Part shown: piece after piece, positions 1-11,100 of the stretch
Layout of the letters: every line of letters begins with the position of its first letter
Position numbering within the stretch: position 1 is the first letter of the stretch
Assembly: GCA_013399115.1 (NCBI GenBank)
Contig: VXAA01000116.1
Location: 265,332 to 329,331, forward strand
Reading direction: 5' to 3'
Origin: Anseranas semipalmata
Taxonomy: Eukaryota > Chordata > Aves > Anseriformes > Anseranatidae
DNA: 64,000 nucleotides
Notes under the pieces: generated by a model
The model's input: only the letters and a program-made list of their open reading frames with translations
Databases searched by the model: none
Told to the model about the DNA's origin: nothing
Program-made: the position numbers and the translations under genes

Positions 1-2081
1 GGAAAGACAGAAACACTGTCAAAGAAAACTGAAGATGGAAAGACCTGGTAGGAGGGAGAGCGTAGCTTACAGAGAAAAGAGAGGGTGGGATTGCCCTGGA
101 GAAAATGTATCCAGTTGGACCAAGCTTGTGTTTGGAATTCCTCTGAGAAGAGGCTGTTTGCGTAGCCCACCATCGAAAAATAAAACATTCACAAACTAGG
201 TCAAGATTAGAGCTATGAGACACTAACAAAACTGGATGATGAGCAGATCTTTTTTGTTGTTGAATAAATACACCAAGATTCACGAGCTGAAACTATTAAA
301 AACTGGTCATTATTAACTTTAAAAGTCCAGGGGGAAAAAAAAGCCAGGAAGAAATCTCTGGAATAATTCTTCGGGCAGAGTAAGTATCCAGAGTACTGCT
401 GCTCAGCTTTGGCTGAAGTTCTTCAGCTTCAGGAAACTTGAACTTTGAACATTTTGTTGTAAGTATTAAGGAATTTTGGGAGTTCTGATTGGCATATTCA
501 GCCTTTACTGTAGAAATAAAATTGGCAATGAAATAGAAAACCATTCAAATAATCATATTTTGTTTATCAAATCACAACTCAACATATATGACTCAGTCTA
601 TACTGGATACAGGAGTGTCAGGAATGGCTTGGCAGAACTATGGGAAGTAAAACAAGTTTGCTGTCAGCCAGCCTGTGATGGGCAAAGCAGATGTCAGCAT
701 GCTGAAGGCATGTCACTGAATAAGGCCTATCCCAGGCCACTCTTCCAGGTTGCAGCAGCTTTCCCTGCCATGTTTTGGGGCAGGGAGGGTAGCAAGCTTT
801 GCACACCTTCTGCCCCTAAGGCTCAGAACTGGGACAGTGCATGAAAGTCATTTCCCAAGACAGGGATAACAAATAGACGATCCCTCACACCAGTTCAGGA
901 GACATCACAAATGGGGAGTGTTGGCTGGAATGAAACTTTAGCTGTGGACTAGTTCTAGATCCAGACAGTGTTGGTCTACTATGGGATTGTTACAGCAGTC
1001 CAGTTAAACTTCGGGGTGTTACTGTTTCTTTTCTCATTCTATAGTCTGTGTGACTGGTGTTAGTCTTGCACACTGCTCGCACTTGGATTTCAATCTGATT
1101 ACAATCTTAAGGACAAAAATCATGCTTATTGAAAGACTATTCAGTCTCCAGCATGATGGAACCCTGTTCCCAACTCAAGTACTGCTGAGCTAATACAGAC
1201 AGTCAAACTAGCGTGTTTGTAAAATATACCTCAAGGGCTCAGTCCAGAAATGGCCAGTGCAGGCATTGCCACTGACATTGATGGTGTTGGTATGCTGCGG
1301 AGTGTGCTCTGTTACCTGCTTCCTGTTATCTGCTTCCAGGAGGTACTTCTGAAGAACCAGTCCTGCAGCCTGGGTTGCTTCAACAGGTATAAATAATATT
1401 TACTGAATAGCTCAATAAATTCTAGATGATGAAAGCAAAGTGCTAACACATGGGATCCAGAGATCTACACATACCCAGGAGAACAGACTTTGAATTTGGT
1501 CAGATAAATGCAAGCTGTGTGAAAGAGAAAACATAGTTTCATATCTTCTTTGACTTCTGGCAGAACACATTGTATTGTTTATCTGTTCATTTGCTGATGA
1601 ATATGGATGTACCTATTTGGCATTAGTGAAGGGACACTAATCTGAGACATGAGATAAACTCTGCTTGCAAATTGGCAGCTGATTGCCTGTGCTATGCTCT
1701 TCTGCAAGTTGTCTCACTCTTGCAATTCATATTTCCCTTTCTCCCTGTTTTTCCTTGAATGGTGGGCTTTCTGTGGCAGGATCCGTCTCTATGTATCTGG
1801 ATGGGGAATGCTGGAGTACTAGAAATTGTTATCCATTACAATGAAGTTAGTAGCACGCTGGCATGACTTGAATAGGGATGGACTGCTGGGTTGGGGCCAA
1901 GGTTGTGAGGCTTTTAGACCTGATTTAGGTGCGTCTCTTACCAAAGAGTCTGAGTTGGTCAATGGGCATTCTGATTGCCTCCATTTTACTTCAGCTTATT
2001 TTAAAAGCCGCACGATTCAGCAAGCAGTAATAGTCTTTTTACAGCCGATGATCGGGGGTAATTTTTCAACATCCGATTTTA
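1..2081. other. Unannotated non-repetitive DNA
   Basis: I see no gene, RNA gene or recognisable transposon here. Reading frames are short and resemble no family I know. Base composition is mixed and stop codons are frequent in all frames. The last 250 bases gain scattered CpGs as they approach the CpG-dense block that follows, so they may be promoter flank. Confidence 0.6.
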
Positions 2082-2400
2082 ACTTACCCTTTCAGAAAAC
2101 AGACTCAGGACAGTGGCTGTAACAGATTTCGCTCCCTCCCTCTCCGCAAGAGGACCACCAGCAGCTCCGGAGAGCGGTGCCGGAGCGTGTTGGGGCCCGG
2201 GCCGCTAGAGGCTGCTGTTCGGCCGGCGCTGAGCGGCCTCAGCCCGGCTGCGGCGCGGCCGAGCCCCGGCGCGGCCCCGGGCCCCGCGTGCCCTTCGGCC
2301 GCAGGCGGCTGCTCGTCCGGCCTCGGATGCTCGTCCGGCCTCGGCCCCCGGTGCGGGGCAACCCCGGTTCTCCTGCCTGCCGCGGGTAAAACCAACTGAC
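2082..2400 (-). promoter_or_regulatory. Small CpG island with candidate minus-strand first exon
   Basis: The sequence switches abruptly from ordinary composition to very GC-rich DNA, with about 35 CpGs in roughly 225 bases between 2170 and 2395 by my count, and switches back just as sharply after 2400. In birds such a block usually marks a promoter or first exon. On the minus strand, GTAAGT at 2087-2082 is preceded by AAAGG, which is a strong splice-donor match. A minus-strand exon running from inside the island to 2088 is therefore possible. An open frame of about 96 codons covers the island on the minus strand but stops before the donor and matches nothing I recognise, so the exon would be noncoding. 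A weaker plus-strand donor (GCGG then GTAAAA) lies near 2385. The direction is inferred only from donor strength. Confidence 0.4.
2311..2344. repeat. 18-bp tandem duplication in the CpG island
   Basis: The unit GCTCGTCCGGCCTCGGAT occurs at 2311-2328 and is repeated from 2329, the second copy matching for 16 bases before diverging. It lies inside the GC-rich block and gives the DEHPRPDE-like repeat seen in one minus-strand frame. It looks like replication slippage and not a functional motif array. Confidence 0.8.
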
Positions 2401-3187
2401 GGCATGCATGTAGCGTGAACTTGCCCAGAAATTCAAACTGAGGCGTGCTTTCGTTTTAGGATTAAACTCCTTACAGGATAAAAAAGATTTTGCATGTTTG
2501 TTTAACCTGTGCAACAATTCTAACCAGGAGCATTATTTAGGCTTCCTGGTATTTTTATGAAGCCAGTGTAGTTATTTATGACACAATGAACAGAGGGAAT
2601 CCATGCAGCAAGAATATGTATATAACATAGGTCTTACATATCAATTATTACTTTTCTTCGCCTGCAGCAACCCCGTGAATCAGTGACTCATATCTATACA
2701 CACAGTTCTGTTTATACATATTTGCACATCTTTTGTGGACACTTCTTTTTTGTACACTTGGTGTAGGTTGATCAAAGAAAGGTCTTCCTTGTCTCTGTGC
2801 ACATAGGGACTCAGTTGATTGTTCTTGTATGCGTGAACTCTGTCTTACTTTTTTTTTTCCAAAAATAAAACCTGCCACACTCATTTTGTTCTCTAGCATT
2901 CTCCAAGCAGCTCTATATTCATATCATCATGAAAGCTGATTTTCAAATCAAAATTCTCTCAGCATCAATTTTTCTGTTTACTTACACACAGTGAATTCTA
3001 AACAAAATTACACATTAAAACACCTGTGTAGCAGTGCTCCAAAATTGCATCTTCTAACAAGAAACCCAATTAAAACCTTTCTTTTTTAGTTTATTCCATA
3101 ACAAAATATTATTGTTTATTTTATTTATTTGTTTTGTGAAACAGAATATATTTTTTAAATCTGTTAATTTTAGGGATTTTCCTTTCC
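2401..3187. other. Unannotated AT-rich DNA
   Basis: The sequence is AT-rich and non-repetitive, with short A and T runs (for example near 2850 and 3110-3160). I see no gene, transposon or RNA structure here. Confidence 0.6.
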
Positions 3188-3218
3188 TTCACTGAAGAGG
3201 ACAAACCTCTTCAGTGAA
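3188..3218. repeat. Perfect inverted repeat (13-bp stem, 5-nt loop)
   Basis: TTCACTGAAGAGG at 3188-3200 is followed by the loop ACAAA at 3201-3205 and then by the exact reverse complement CCTCTTCAGTGAA at 3206-3218. The flanking bases do not pair. The stem is too short for a microRNA precursor. No transposon ends are visible around it. A template-switch mutation or a foldback artefact is possible. Confidence 0.9.
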
Positions 3219-6200
3219 TAAAAATATGGGTCAGGATCTTGGTAACACATTTGGTAGAAATGAATCGTGTATAAGCTACTTCATGCAATTTTGAGCCACT
3301 GTTCTGCTCTTGATCTTGTTGTTTCTTTCAGGGGTCAGTCTGTGGCCACAATGCTGTTTGCACACTGAGTTACTTCCTGCTGATGAGGAGGGAAATTCCT
3401 TACTTCTAAAGTTATCTGTATCTTTCAGTTTGCTGAAGACCTATAGCTATAATTTCAGTATTGTCCCTTTAAGACAGATTCAATTTTATTGTTTACAAAC
3501 TATTGTTGCTAACAGTATCTGGATGCTAGATAGTATCCTTAGTCCTTTGTTTCTGTTTGGATTTATATGTATCTTTTTCTGTTTTTACATTAATACTATG
3601 AAAAACTTAAATCACAATAAAAAACTCTCCAAAATAGTCCAGGCTGCTGTATTCTTTGTAGCCTAGCTTGTAAAAAGGAGATCACAGGTCTGTACATTGG
3701 CATTTGGCTTTGGTAGTGAGTTCCCTGACCTATGAAGCTTCTATAACTGAGCCCTGCATGTCCTGTTCAATATCCATCACCATTTATCTCATTGACCATA
3801 CTGGTTTATAGAAGGAGTCAGGTGGCAGACAGCCTTGTCTGTGCTTTGCTCTGCATTCATTCAGACTGGTGGGAACTGCTCTCTTTCTCTTCTTTTTTTC
3901 CAAGTTACAAATACTACTGAGGTATTTTTCCTTTATTTTTGTAATGCTTTCTCTTATAAATGTTGTGACTTCAAGTTACTTCTAAGTTCCTTTAAGTTTG
4001 CATGCAGGTCTTAAAGGGCTGTTGAAACTAAGTCAGAGAGCAGAGAAAATGAAATAAACCTGTGACACAAACAGGCTCATCATCACGGACAAAGGAGCAG
4101 AAATAGTGATCCACTCTTTTGAAGAAGCTGTCCCTGCCACTGATGGTACTGAGTGAAGGAAAAAAGAGAGAATCCTGCTCTGCAGGCAGGGTGTTAGTGC
4201 TGGTTTTTTAACCTCCCCCAGGCTCAAGAGTTCATCTGCAAAACCACAGGGGAATGTCATGGTGAGGTGGTGTGGGAGCAGGACAGGAAACAAGTTCATT
4301 CCTTGGCTCTAAACCGCCAGCTCCAAACCATTTCTGAGACAGAGAACATTTGATGGAGAGGGAATAAAATATTTTATTTCAAGTTGCAACTTTCAATTGA
4401 CGGTAATTTTGAGAAATGTTCTGATTTTTATTTAATTTGAAATTGCTCTTGAAAATATCAAAATAAAACTGAGATGAAATCATGAAAAAATCCTAGATCT
4501 ACTTTATCCTTGCCCTGAACAAACAAAATTGTTTTGATAAAATTTTTTTCTTCAGCTTTCTAAAGGGATGAGGTAACTCACCCAAAACAAATGTGTGTAT
4601 TCTGGTTACATCAGCTCATTTCAGAAATCTCCATGTGCATGTAGCATGCAATCGGGGGACTCTGTGCAAGTGATGGAGTGGTGAGATCTGGGAGGTAGGA
4701 GGGATAACAGACTTGAAAGGAGAGTGATGTACAACTCTACCATCCGGCCCAAAGCAAGCCAGGGTTGTGACACTAGTCTCAGAGAGTTTGAATTCAAAAA
4801 ATTTGAAAAATGACTGAATCACAAATTATTCTGCAGAATAGTCACCTTTCTGTAGGATCACATTTCTAAACTACATTAAGCAGCCAATGATCTCTTATCT
4901 GCCTTGTTTTTTAATGAGAGAGCTTGATGATAAACTGTACCTGCTCTTGCAGTATGGCATTTTAACATACAGCCACATTGATGTTTAACTGAAGAAAATC
5001 CTGGATCCTGACAAATCCTGTTTCAGGTAGACATAGCCACAAAATGTCCTGGCCTGCATATACACTAATCAAAAGGTCACTTCAGTCTTTCTAGGAGTTT
5101 CAAAAAAGGTCTTTCTAGCATGAACACTCAGTGCTTCTTACTTCCATCCTTGTCTCCTCTTGGCCTGCTTTTCAGATTGAAGTATTTGCAATGTACTTCC
5201 AGTAACACATTAAGTGAACTCACTTACATCTGTCACATGATGTTCTTTCCATCTTTCTGTCATCCCTTCCTGGTGGAAAAATATTTATCCAACTTGTTGA
5301 TTCATACAGTTATGAAAGGTAAACAGACGCATTTGAAGCAGGGCACAAGGGGTTTCTCCTCTCATCTGGAAAGTCTTTTACGGACAGCAGGGCAAAGATC
5401 AAAGTATGAGAAATGCAGTTCAAAATAGAGAGTCTCCCAGATTTCTTAACATCTTCAAAACCAGAGCAAAGGCTAAGCCATTGCAGCCATTCAATTGTTT
5501 TCCTGTTATATCAGCATGTAAAAGGAGTCAAGGTGTATATAAGCAGAATTTTGATACTCAATTTCTATACTGACATAAAATAGGACAGAAAAAAAAAATC
5601 AGAAAAATAAAGACAAAGGATGTATGCAGAAAGAGACACTGACTGAACTGTTTTAGAAACAATGCTAAGAAGGGTTACTGTGTATGTTGTCCTTAAGCTC
5701 CAGCAAGTTATCCTGCGGTGTCCCAGCAGAATACCTAGGGAACATTATGCTTCTTGGCTGTGCCTCTGCTCTCTGCTCTACTTAGTATAGAGGAAAAGGA
5801 CAGGCTGCTGTCCTTAACGGTTGGATACTGACAGCAGTTTTAAAAAATGCACATGGCAGTGAAGTGTCCAACTAAGAATGACTTTCAGAAGAAACTATGG
5901 GTTCCATACAAGAAATCACATGAGATCCCACCTGACAAGGTGGACCTCGGATACATGCTAGCTGTCCACTCTCCTTACGCAGTGGGTGAGCTATGGGCCT
6001 CCCAACAGGATGCTGTGTCAGAGCTGTCTGAGAACATAAACATGTCTGAAATGGTGTTGGTTTCTAAAGAGGACACAGCAGCTTCAGGTTATCTACTCCC
6101 CACTTACACCCAGATGGGTATTTTCCACTGAGGGTGAGACCTGTGCCTTAGGGGAGTTTGAGGTTCAGGGCCCTCTCAGCCTGAAACAAGTCCGCAGCTT

Positions 6201-8115
6201 ACAAGGCCCAGGAAAGTACTATAAACATTGGGGTAAAATTAAGTTTTGGGGAACAGATTTCTCCTTCTACTGCTGAATAGCTGCAGAACTCTGAAGAACT
6301 CTGTGGGTAACGTAAACCAAACCCATGGGGTCAAAAATGAGAGTGCACAAAAAAGTGCAACTGTAAAATAATGACATAGATTGTCTATGCATTTCTATTA
6401 AACATTCATTAGATTAAAAGAGTAGAAATAACCCAGAGAACAAATCCCAGTTTTTTTCCTGTCAGGCTGACAAGTTCTTATCACTGCTGAGGCTTATTCT
6501 GGAATTTGACAAACCAAAAAATCCACGTTCTTTGACATGGAAAAATTCAAGTGAGAAGTTACAGAAATTTTAATGGTCATAAAATGTGCAGCCTCTCAAA
6601 TCTGGCTGACAAAATCACTTCAGCTGACAGCTTCCATTGGTCTGGATGTAATGGGTTTAAAAAGAGATAGGAGGCAAATTATAGGCTCTCTACAAATCAA
6701 AACCACCCAGCACATTTCTGTGGCAAGCAGTAGTCACTTCTGCAGGTCTCTGCCAGGCAGAGCCCGGCGTGGAAGGCCTGCTGCACTTGCAAGAGGCTTA
6801 TGTGAGAAATCTGTGAGACAAACACTGAATTGCCAAAAATACTTTGCAGGGATGTGGAATTAAACTTGTAAATTTTTATCCTTGGTTCCTTGGTATCGTA
6901 TCCAGTGTTTAAGAACTTATGTCTTGGACCTGGCACATATTTTTGGAGGACTACTCTATGCCCTCCCTGGATAACTTTCTATATTTTTCTTGGGATATAT
7001 AATCCTAAATTTCTCCCTTAGCTGAGAGAAATTTTATGTCACTTTTTCCCTTTCCCCTCCACTTTCGCTTTAAAAACCGCTTACTGGTTGCTCACCCTTG
7101 TTGCTCGGGAGCTGGTGGGAACAAGGCACAAAGCGGGATAAGGCAGCGGGGCAGAGCCAGAGCTGGAAGCAGCGGGACAGCCCAGTGGGTTTATTTAACA
7201 CTGGCTCTGCTCCCTCCCAGGACACGGGGAGCAGCGGGTGGGTGGAAGGAAGGTGCCGGCAGCTTCTGCATGGAGGTGGGGGTGCGAGTCCCGTCCCCAC
7301 CCCTTTCTCCACTCAGCAGTGGCAAAAAGGTTGTAACTGGCATCACGGCAGTCGTTCCCCATCACCGTCAGATTTAAAGCTGTTGTTGCAAATGGCCAAA
7401 TGCATTCCGGGTGCAGCTCTGCTGAAAGTGGCACTTCACCGCGTTGAGTGAATGCTGATGGATGTTCTTTAATTAAAGCGCTATAAGAAAAAACAGAGAA
7501 CATCTGTGCCAAGGTGCTAAGTAATCTGTCTAAACAGATATCTAATTTTAAGCTCAGTCATTTTAGAGAACTATTATATAAAATTTTCAAATACAAAATA
7601 GAGTCCTGCTTCTCCTATGTGCATTGTATTTCTCTTTACTCAATGCAAATCTTCTCAGCCTGCATTTGGCTTTATTTGAAGTTAAGTGATCTATTCTCCT
7701 CCTTTGGGCTTCCAGTTAAACATCTCTGTTGGTAAAAGACTAAAGACATTTTTCTTTTATTGTGATTTAACATCCTAGTATGTATTGCATCTAAACTACC
7801 GGAAGCAAATATACGTGCAGACATGAATTTTTATGGTAAACTCACTTTGCAGAAAACATTTGGGATTGCTTGTGTTACAAGCAACCTTTTTGAAAAAGAA
7901 ACCTTTACTTGAACATACTGACCTTGTTAACCAGCCCTGCAGTGCACTGCTGCTCTCTCTTTTTAGTAGGGAGCCTGTGGGCTCCAGCATAGCCTGACCA
8001 CTGACCTTGAGCATGCCAAATTGCAACGTAATCCTGAGACAGCAGCCTGAGCAATTCCAGTAGGTATCTTCTGCAAAAGACAGAGTAAGGTCTGATCCTA
8101 AAAGAAATCAGGCAT
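3219..8115. other. Unannotated DNA without recognisable genes
   Basis: No coding exon, RNA gene or transposon is identifiable. The longest chance frames (3310-3666 and 5847-6131 on the plus strand) lack any family resemblance or convincing splice context. A moderately GC-rich patch at about 7080-7330 has few CpGs and is not a CpG island. The sequence just after it (about 7335-7420) reads like conserved regulatory DNA, but that is only an impression. Confidence 0.55.
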
Positions 8116-8153
8116 ACACACACACACACACACACACACAAAAGAGAGAGAGA
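8116..8153. repeat. Compound microsatellite (CA)n-(GA)n
   Basis: About twelve CA units at 8116-8140 are followed by a short A run and five GA units to 8153. The opposite strand yields a run of Cys-Val codons in one chance frame, which explains the odd frame there. Confidence 0.95.
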
Positions 8154-11100
8154 ACATTTATTTCCGGGCATTATTGAGCTGATACTCACAAGCCGGATTT
8201 GTGGCATCCTTTTGCTGGCAGCCTTTTGCTCTGTTTACTTTATACCCATGACTTCAGAAAGGCAGTTATAGGCCAGTATTCTACTGCAACTAAAACCTTG
8301 CCAGTGTTTACCAGTCAGCAAAAATACAGTCATGCATTCCACCTTTAGATACAAGCTTCTTCTCTTTACCCTTAAGGCTCTCCTCCCTTTAGCTCCAGCA
8401 CTGGTATCAAAACTCACCTTGGGGCAAAACACCAGTTCTGGTGGACTTCTGCGGAAAGGTCAGAGCTCTGGGAATGTCTGGTGGCTGCCCATGCCCAGGG
8501 GAGCGCTGGGTGTCCCGGGCAGCCAGGAGCTCTGGGTACAACTTCACTACAATGTTTCTGTGATAAAGCCCTCTGCTGAACAAAGCTTTGCTTAAGTGTT
8601 GTCACAGTGTACCACAGCTTTCCAGAAACATGGAGAAATAAAAACACATTTTGATTGTGCTTCCTCATGGCTGAAACTTACCCTGAAGCTTGTCACTCAC
8701 TGCCCTACAGGGAGAACAACATGAAGAAAAGCAATTAGAAAAGCAAAACAAAACAAAACAAACACACACACACAAAGGAAACAAGGAAAGGGGGAAATTC
8801 TCTAAGCAGGGAAGTGTTAACCTCACTTGCAAACCAAAACTATAATGGGAGACAGAGGTGCCAAAAGACGTTCGCCTGCCAGTTTTTCTGTGAGACGGGT
8901 AGCTTTTTCCACAGGAAAGTAGAAATGACCCTGAAACTCACCCCAAGGCAGTGGCTGCTGGAGCTGTAATCTGTGCAGAGAGAAAAAGGGGGAAAAAATA
9001 AAGCTGATTATGTTCTGCAGGAAAAGTGATTTGGAGAGGGAAGGAGGAGGGGGCTGAAAAAGAGGTGTAGCCTGTGTGCAGTGGAAAATTCAGAAAACAT
9101 TCTGTTTCCAGAAAGAAAATAAATGGTGCACAGGGATGACCATGGGGAGGAGACAGAGGAGCCGCAGGGAGCACAGGCAGAGCGTATGTAGATCAGGAGG
9201 GCAAAGAAACAAAGACGTGGGGAAGGAGAGAAATGAGAGCAGCGGTGAGTGAATCACAGGGAGAAGTGGGGGTGGGAGAGACTGGTGGGACTGGGAAATG
9301 CAGGCGGGACTGGAAACTGGAAGGATTTGTGCTTTCCTCTCCCTATGGGCTGAAGGACCCTCAGTCCTCTGTACGGACTGTCTTCTTCTAGACCACAGCT
9401 ACTGTACATTTAAGTTACCTCAGGCACATTATCCACCTGCCTGAAAACTTTTCCCAGGTTGGATTTAAATTTTTTCTTCTGTTGGCAGCACCCTGATCAG
9501 AGAAATTCTTCACCTGTGTGCTGTGTGTGTCTCAGTCCTGAGCAAGTCCAGTGTGGATTGAAGGAGCAGCTGTGCCATACGTTCACTTTTCTGCATGCAT
9601 AAGACACCCCGGCGGCCCCAGGCCCCCCTGTATTCGCAGTCCACAAGCAGGGGGGGTCAGTGTGAAGTTACTGCAGAGGCACTGGCTCTGGCAGGCAGTC
9701 CTTGCAGAAGGGCTTTTAACAAAGGCTGGGGTTTGCTTGCTGTAATGAGATCTTCCAAGTTTTTTGTTGAGAGATGTGGAATTGACTCATGTCTGTCTGT
9801 CCATCAGGTAGGCCCCTATCACTCCTGGGAAGGCATTACTGAGGCATTCATCAAAAAGCAGCGCATCCAACCTAATGCTTTTCTCCTCTGAATGCTCCTG
9901 TTGCCTGAACATGGGCATCAGTGATGCCCACACCCTATTTCCTGCCCTCTGTATAGTCATGCTTTGTGGTTTGCCTCATAACACCAAAAAGAAACCCCTC
10001 CAAGAAAATACCTGCTGCTCCAAGGAAACACCATCTGAGCCCTTACAGCTCTCTGCATGTGGCAGCAATAAAAAGTGGGAGCTGGGAGCTGGGGGAGCAG
10101 ATCACCAGGCAGGATGGGAGGACACAGCCTCACCATCAGGTGGGTGGTGTTTCCTGGAGGCTACCTGGTCTGGTGTTCTGGCTGGGCTGGGGGTGCCCCG
10201 GAGCATGAGATCAGAGTGTAAGAGCTGCCTCTGATTTATGTTTGCAATAGCAAAAATGCTGGGCAGCAAGGAGCAAGTGTTGCTGCCCGAATGGTTTCTA
10301 GAAGGCGAATGGCTTGATGGAGTGAGAGAAGGAGAAATGAGCTAAAAAAGCTGCTGCTGAGTTTTATTGTGCCATTAACCCTGCCAGGGTGTGGGGGCAA
10401 AGAACCTGATGTATTGTGTTATGGCTCTATACTGAGCAGCTGGAGCTTTCCGCAGCACTCCTAATCGATCCAAGAGTAAATGCAGACCCAGTTCCTTGGG
10501 CTGTGGAGTCACAAGCAGCTACACAAACGGGCAGCCTCCTCTCTCCTTCCACAACCATGACTTAAAGGTATGTGCTTATGGGGCCTCTAGGCTTGAATGG
10601 ATCTTAGATCTTTGTGCATGTCCATCAGCTGGTCTTTCAACTATGTCAGCCTTTGCCACTTGAAGGGTAATACCTTTCTTATTATAAATTTATGGTAATT
10701 GCATGCAATTCCAGCAAATATAGTTCTGCTTTTTTCTGTGTTCTCCCCAGACATTCATAGAGCCTTCTTCAAATCTACTACAAGATTTACCTCTGCTGTG
10801 ACTCCCTGCTGCCTGCTTACATCTTGACTGCTAGTGAACTGAGACTAGCCCTTTTTGTACCTGAGGACCAAAGCAAGGGAAGACATACAAATGCCTTACC
10901 AACCTATACATTAGTCTTTTGCAACTTAGTTTACATAACTTTCAGAACAGCAGGCTTTCTAGAACAAGAATTTTCTTCTCATCCTTGTTTGTGTAGTTTC
11001 TAACACAATGGAGTCCTAATCCCTGACATGTGCTGCATTATAGACCGACAAATTATTGGACCTTTTTTGGTAGTGAAGAGAACAAACCAGAAAGGAAGGA

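Noticed and set aside
3310..3666. A 118-codon plus-strand frame with hydrophobic stretches
   Set aside because: It is rich in Phe, Leu and Ile simply because the DNA is T-rich. There is no recognisable family, and no splice or start context.
8101..8153. A Cys-Val-rich peptide on the minus strand
   Set aside because: It is the translation of the CA microsatellite.
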